Source: Streptomyces sp. NBC_01750
GTDB lineage: Bacteria; Actinomycetota; Actinomycetes; Streptomycetales; Streptomycetaceae
Length of the DNA: 64,000 nt
Reading direction: 5' to 3'
NCBI RefSeq assembly: GCF_035918095.1
Contig: NZ_CP109137.1
Span: 1,490,001-1,554,000 of the forward strand
The translations under genes were made by a program, and so were the position numbers. Shown here piece after piece: positions 63,102 to 64,000 of the stretch. The number at the start of each line of letters is the position of its first letter. Position 1 is the first letter of the stretch. The notes under the pieces were generated by a model. That model had not been told where the DNA came from and made no database searches. It saw only the letters and a program-made list of their open reading frames with translations.

Positions 63102-63186
63102 TTCTGCCCTCTCCCCCTCCTCCCCGGCGCCACATCCCACTCCTCGCTCACCCTGGGTCACCGTCACCGGGGTGCTTGTCGTGCCC

Positions 63187-63216
63187 TTAGTCGCACACCC
63201 CTTACGCAGGTACGAT
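63187..63216 (+). promoter_or_regulatory. Possible promoter of the EccA-like gene
   Basis: TTAGTC (63187-63192) and TACGAT (63211-63216) are 18 bases apart and lie about 107 bases before the ATG at 63323. The match to the vegetative consensus is fair. Confidence 0.4.
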
Positions 63217-63322
63217 GCACCTCGGTGGGGTCAATTCCCGTCCACGGCAAGGTGGTTCAGTTCGCTGCCGACGGGCGCCCGCCCGGCGGGACATCACAGG
63301 TGCACGTTTTGTGGGGGACCTG

Positions 63323-64000
63323 ATGGACATCGGCACGCAGGGCGCACCGGCCCCGGCCGACCTCGCCTGGGTGCGCGGCGTGGAGGCCTACACCATGGGG
63401 GCCTATCCGCAGGCGGAGGAGGAGTTCCGGGCCGCGGTGCGGGTCGATCCCGGGATGGCCGACGGCTGGCTCGGCCTGCACGCCCTGCGCGTCGACACCA
63501 CCACCGCGCTGCTGCGCATGTACCGCAGCCGCGAGCGCTTCGGCGAGCAGCGCGCCCGCCACCGCCGCACCCTCAACTCCTGGTACTGGCTGGGCTGGTG
63601 GGTTCAGCCGGTGCTCGAGAGCCCGCGTGATCTGCTGCTCGCCCACGCCTCCCACTGGCTCGACGGCCGTCATGTGCCGGAGCTGGACCGGGCGCTCGCG
63701 GGTCTGCCGCCGGTCGACGCCGATCCCCAGGTGCGCTTTCTGCACGCCTGCCGCGCGTATCTGGTCAAGGACTGGGAGCAGCTCGTACGTCATACCGAGC
63801 CGCTGGTCAACGATCCGCTGCTGGGCATCGAGGCCGGACTCTTCGGCGGGATGGCCCGGGTGCGTCTGGAGATGTACGGGCAGGCCGAGCCGCTGCTTTC
63901 CGCCGCTCTGATGCGCTGCCGCAGTGAGCAGCCACAGCGCAAGGAGCTGCGGTACTGGCTGGCGCGGGCCCACGAGGGTACCGGCCGCAGCGCCGCCGCC
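63323..64000 (+). CDS. EccA/CbxX-type AAA+ protein, N-terminal TPR part (runs off the edge)
   Basis: The first 226 residues of a larger protein; no stop before the window ends. They form a TPR-like helical domain: DLAWVRGVEAYTMGAYPQAE, FRAAVRVDPGMADGWLGLHAL, NSWYWLGWWVQPVLESPRD, then PLLSAALMRCRSEQPQRKEL. This matches, from memory, the N-terminal domain of Streptomyces CbxX/EccA-type proteins, which have an AAA+ ATPase domain at the C-terminus; that part lies outside the window, so the ATPase is inferred. ATG at 63323 follows GGGGGACC; the in-frame GTG at 63311 is possible. No other type VII secretion gene is seen. Confidence 0.75.
   Translation, partial: MDIGTQGAPAPADLAWVRGVEAYTMGAYPQAEEEFRAAVRVDPGMADGWLGLHALRVDTTTALLRMYRSRERFGEQRARHRRTLNSWYWLGWWVQPVLESPRDLLLAHASHWLDGRHVPELDRALAGLPPVDADPQVRFLHACRAYLVKDWEQLVRHTEPLVNDPLLGIEAGLFGGMARVRLEMYGQAEPLLSAALMRCRSEQPQRKELRYWLARAHEGTGRSAAA

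Overview
The window is high-GC DNA from a Streptomyces (or very close relative) and looks like conserved core chromosome, not an island. The reasons are the strongly G/C-biased third codon positions, many GTG and some TTG starts, a complete conservon (cvnABCD), RbpA, several MocR/GntR regulators, a secreted GH18 chitinase and a Tat-exported protein. The gene order crr-ptsI ... rbpA ... ppm ... GH18 chitinase ... small membrane protein matches, from memory, the SCO1390 to about SCO1434 neighbourhood of S. coelicolor. No rRNA, tRNA, CRISPR array, insertion sequence or phage gene was seen.

Layout. 1-5 kb: general PTS genes crr and ptsI, an unknown gene, then a divergent MFS transporter / MocR regulator pair around a palindrome. 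6-16.8 kb: acetoacetyl-CoA ligase, GH31 alpha-glucosidase-type enzyme, NUDIX hydrolase, secreted VanX-type dipeptidase, Mpo1-like protein, a coupled OB-fold/thiolase-like pair behind a perfect operator-like palindrome, and glpF-glpK. 17-21.3 kb: the conservon, reading leftwards. 22.2-30.1 kb: a three-gene operon, reading leftwards, for a MukBEF/Wadjet-like SMC complex (predicted kleisin-like, winged-helix partner, and a 1773-residue ATPase), with no JetD-type nuclease gene beside it.

30.2-38.3 kb: a FadR-type regulator, an MFS transporter whose promoter spacer holds a near-perfect palindrome, pxpABC (5-oxoprolinase), and a convergent OPLAH/hydantoinase-type protein that could do the same reaction by another mechanism. 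The OPLAH-like gene is the last of four translationally coupled leftward genes (two GT4 glycosyltransferases, an SGNH hydrolase, OPLAH). 42-46.3 kb: HEAT and ankyrin proteins, then a small membrane protein plus an FtsK-like ATPase with a degenerate Walker A motif, behind a long hairpin. 46.4-50.8 kb: a YczR-like MocR regulator divergent from a YczE-like membrane protein, a glycerophosphodiesterase and a UMF1-type transporter.

51-64 kb: rbpA with an exact sigma-R-type promoter and a very strong terminator, an FxsA-like protein, the polyprenol-phosphate mannose synthase gene ppm, a structured 517-base gap, an Lrp-amidohydrolase pair, an acyl-CoA dehydrogenase, the chitinase with DasR-like direct repeats, a TetR regulator, an SCO1431-type membrane peptide, a Tat-exported C39-type peptidase, a uridine-kinase-like ATPase, a candidate small RNA, and the start of an EccA/CbxX-type AAA+ protein that runs off the right edge.

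Themes. Carbon supply is prominent: PTS, glycerol, alpha-glucosides, chitin and 5-oxoproline. PTS genes at the left end and the chitinase at the right end are functionally linked in Streptomyces through N-acetylglucosamine and DasR. The least explained system is the SMC-like operon, notable for the missing nuclease and an Asn where the catalytic Walker B Glu is expected.
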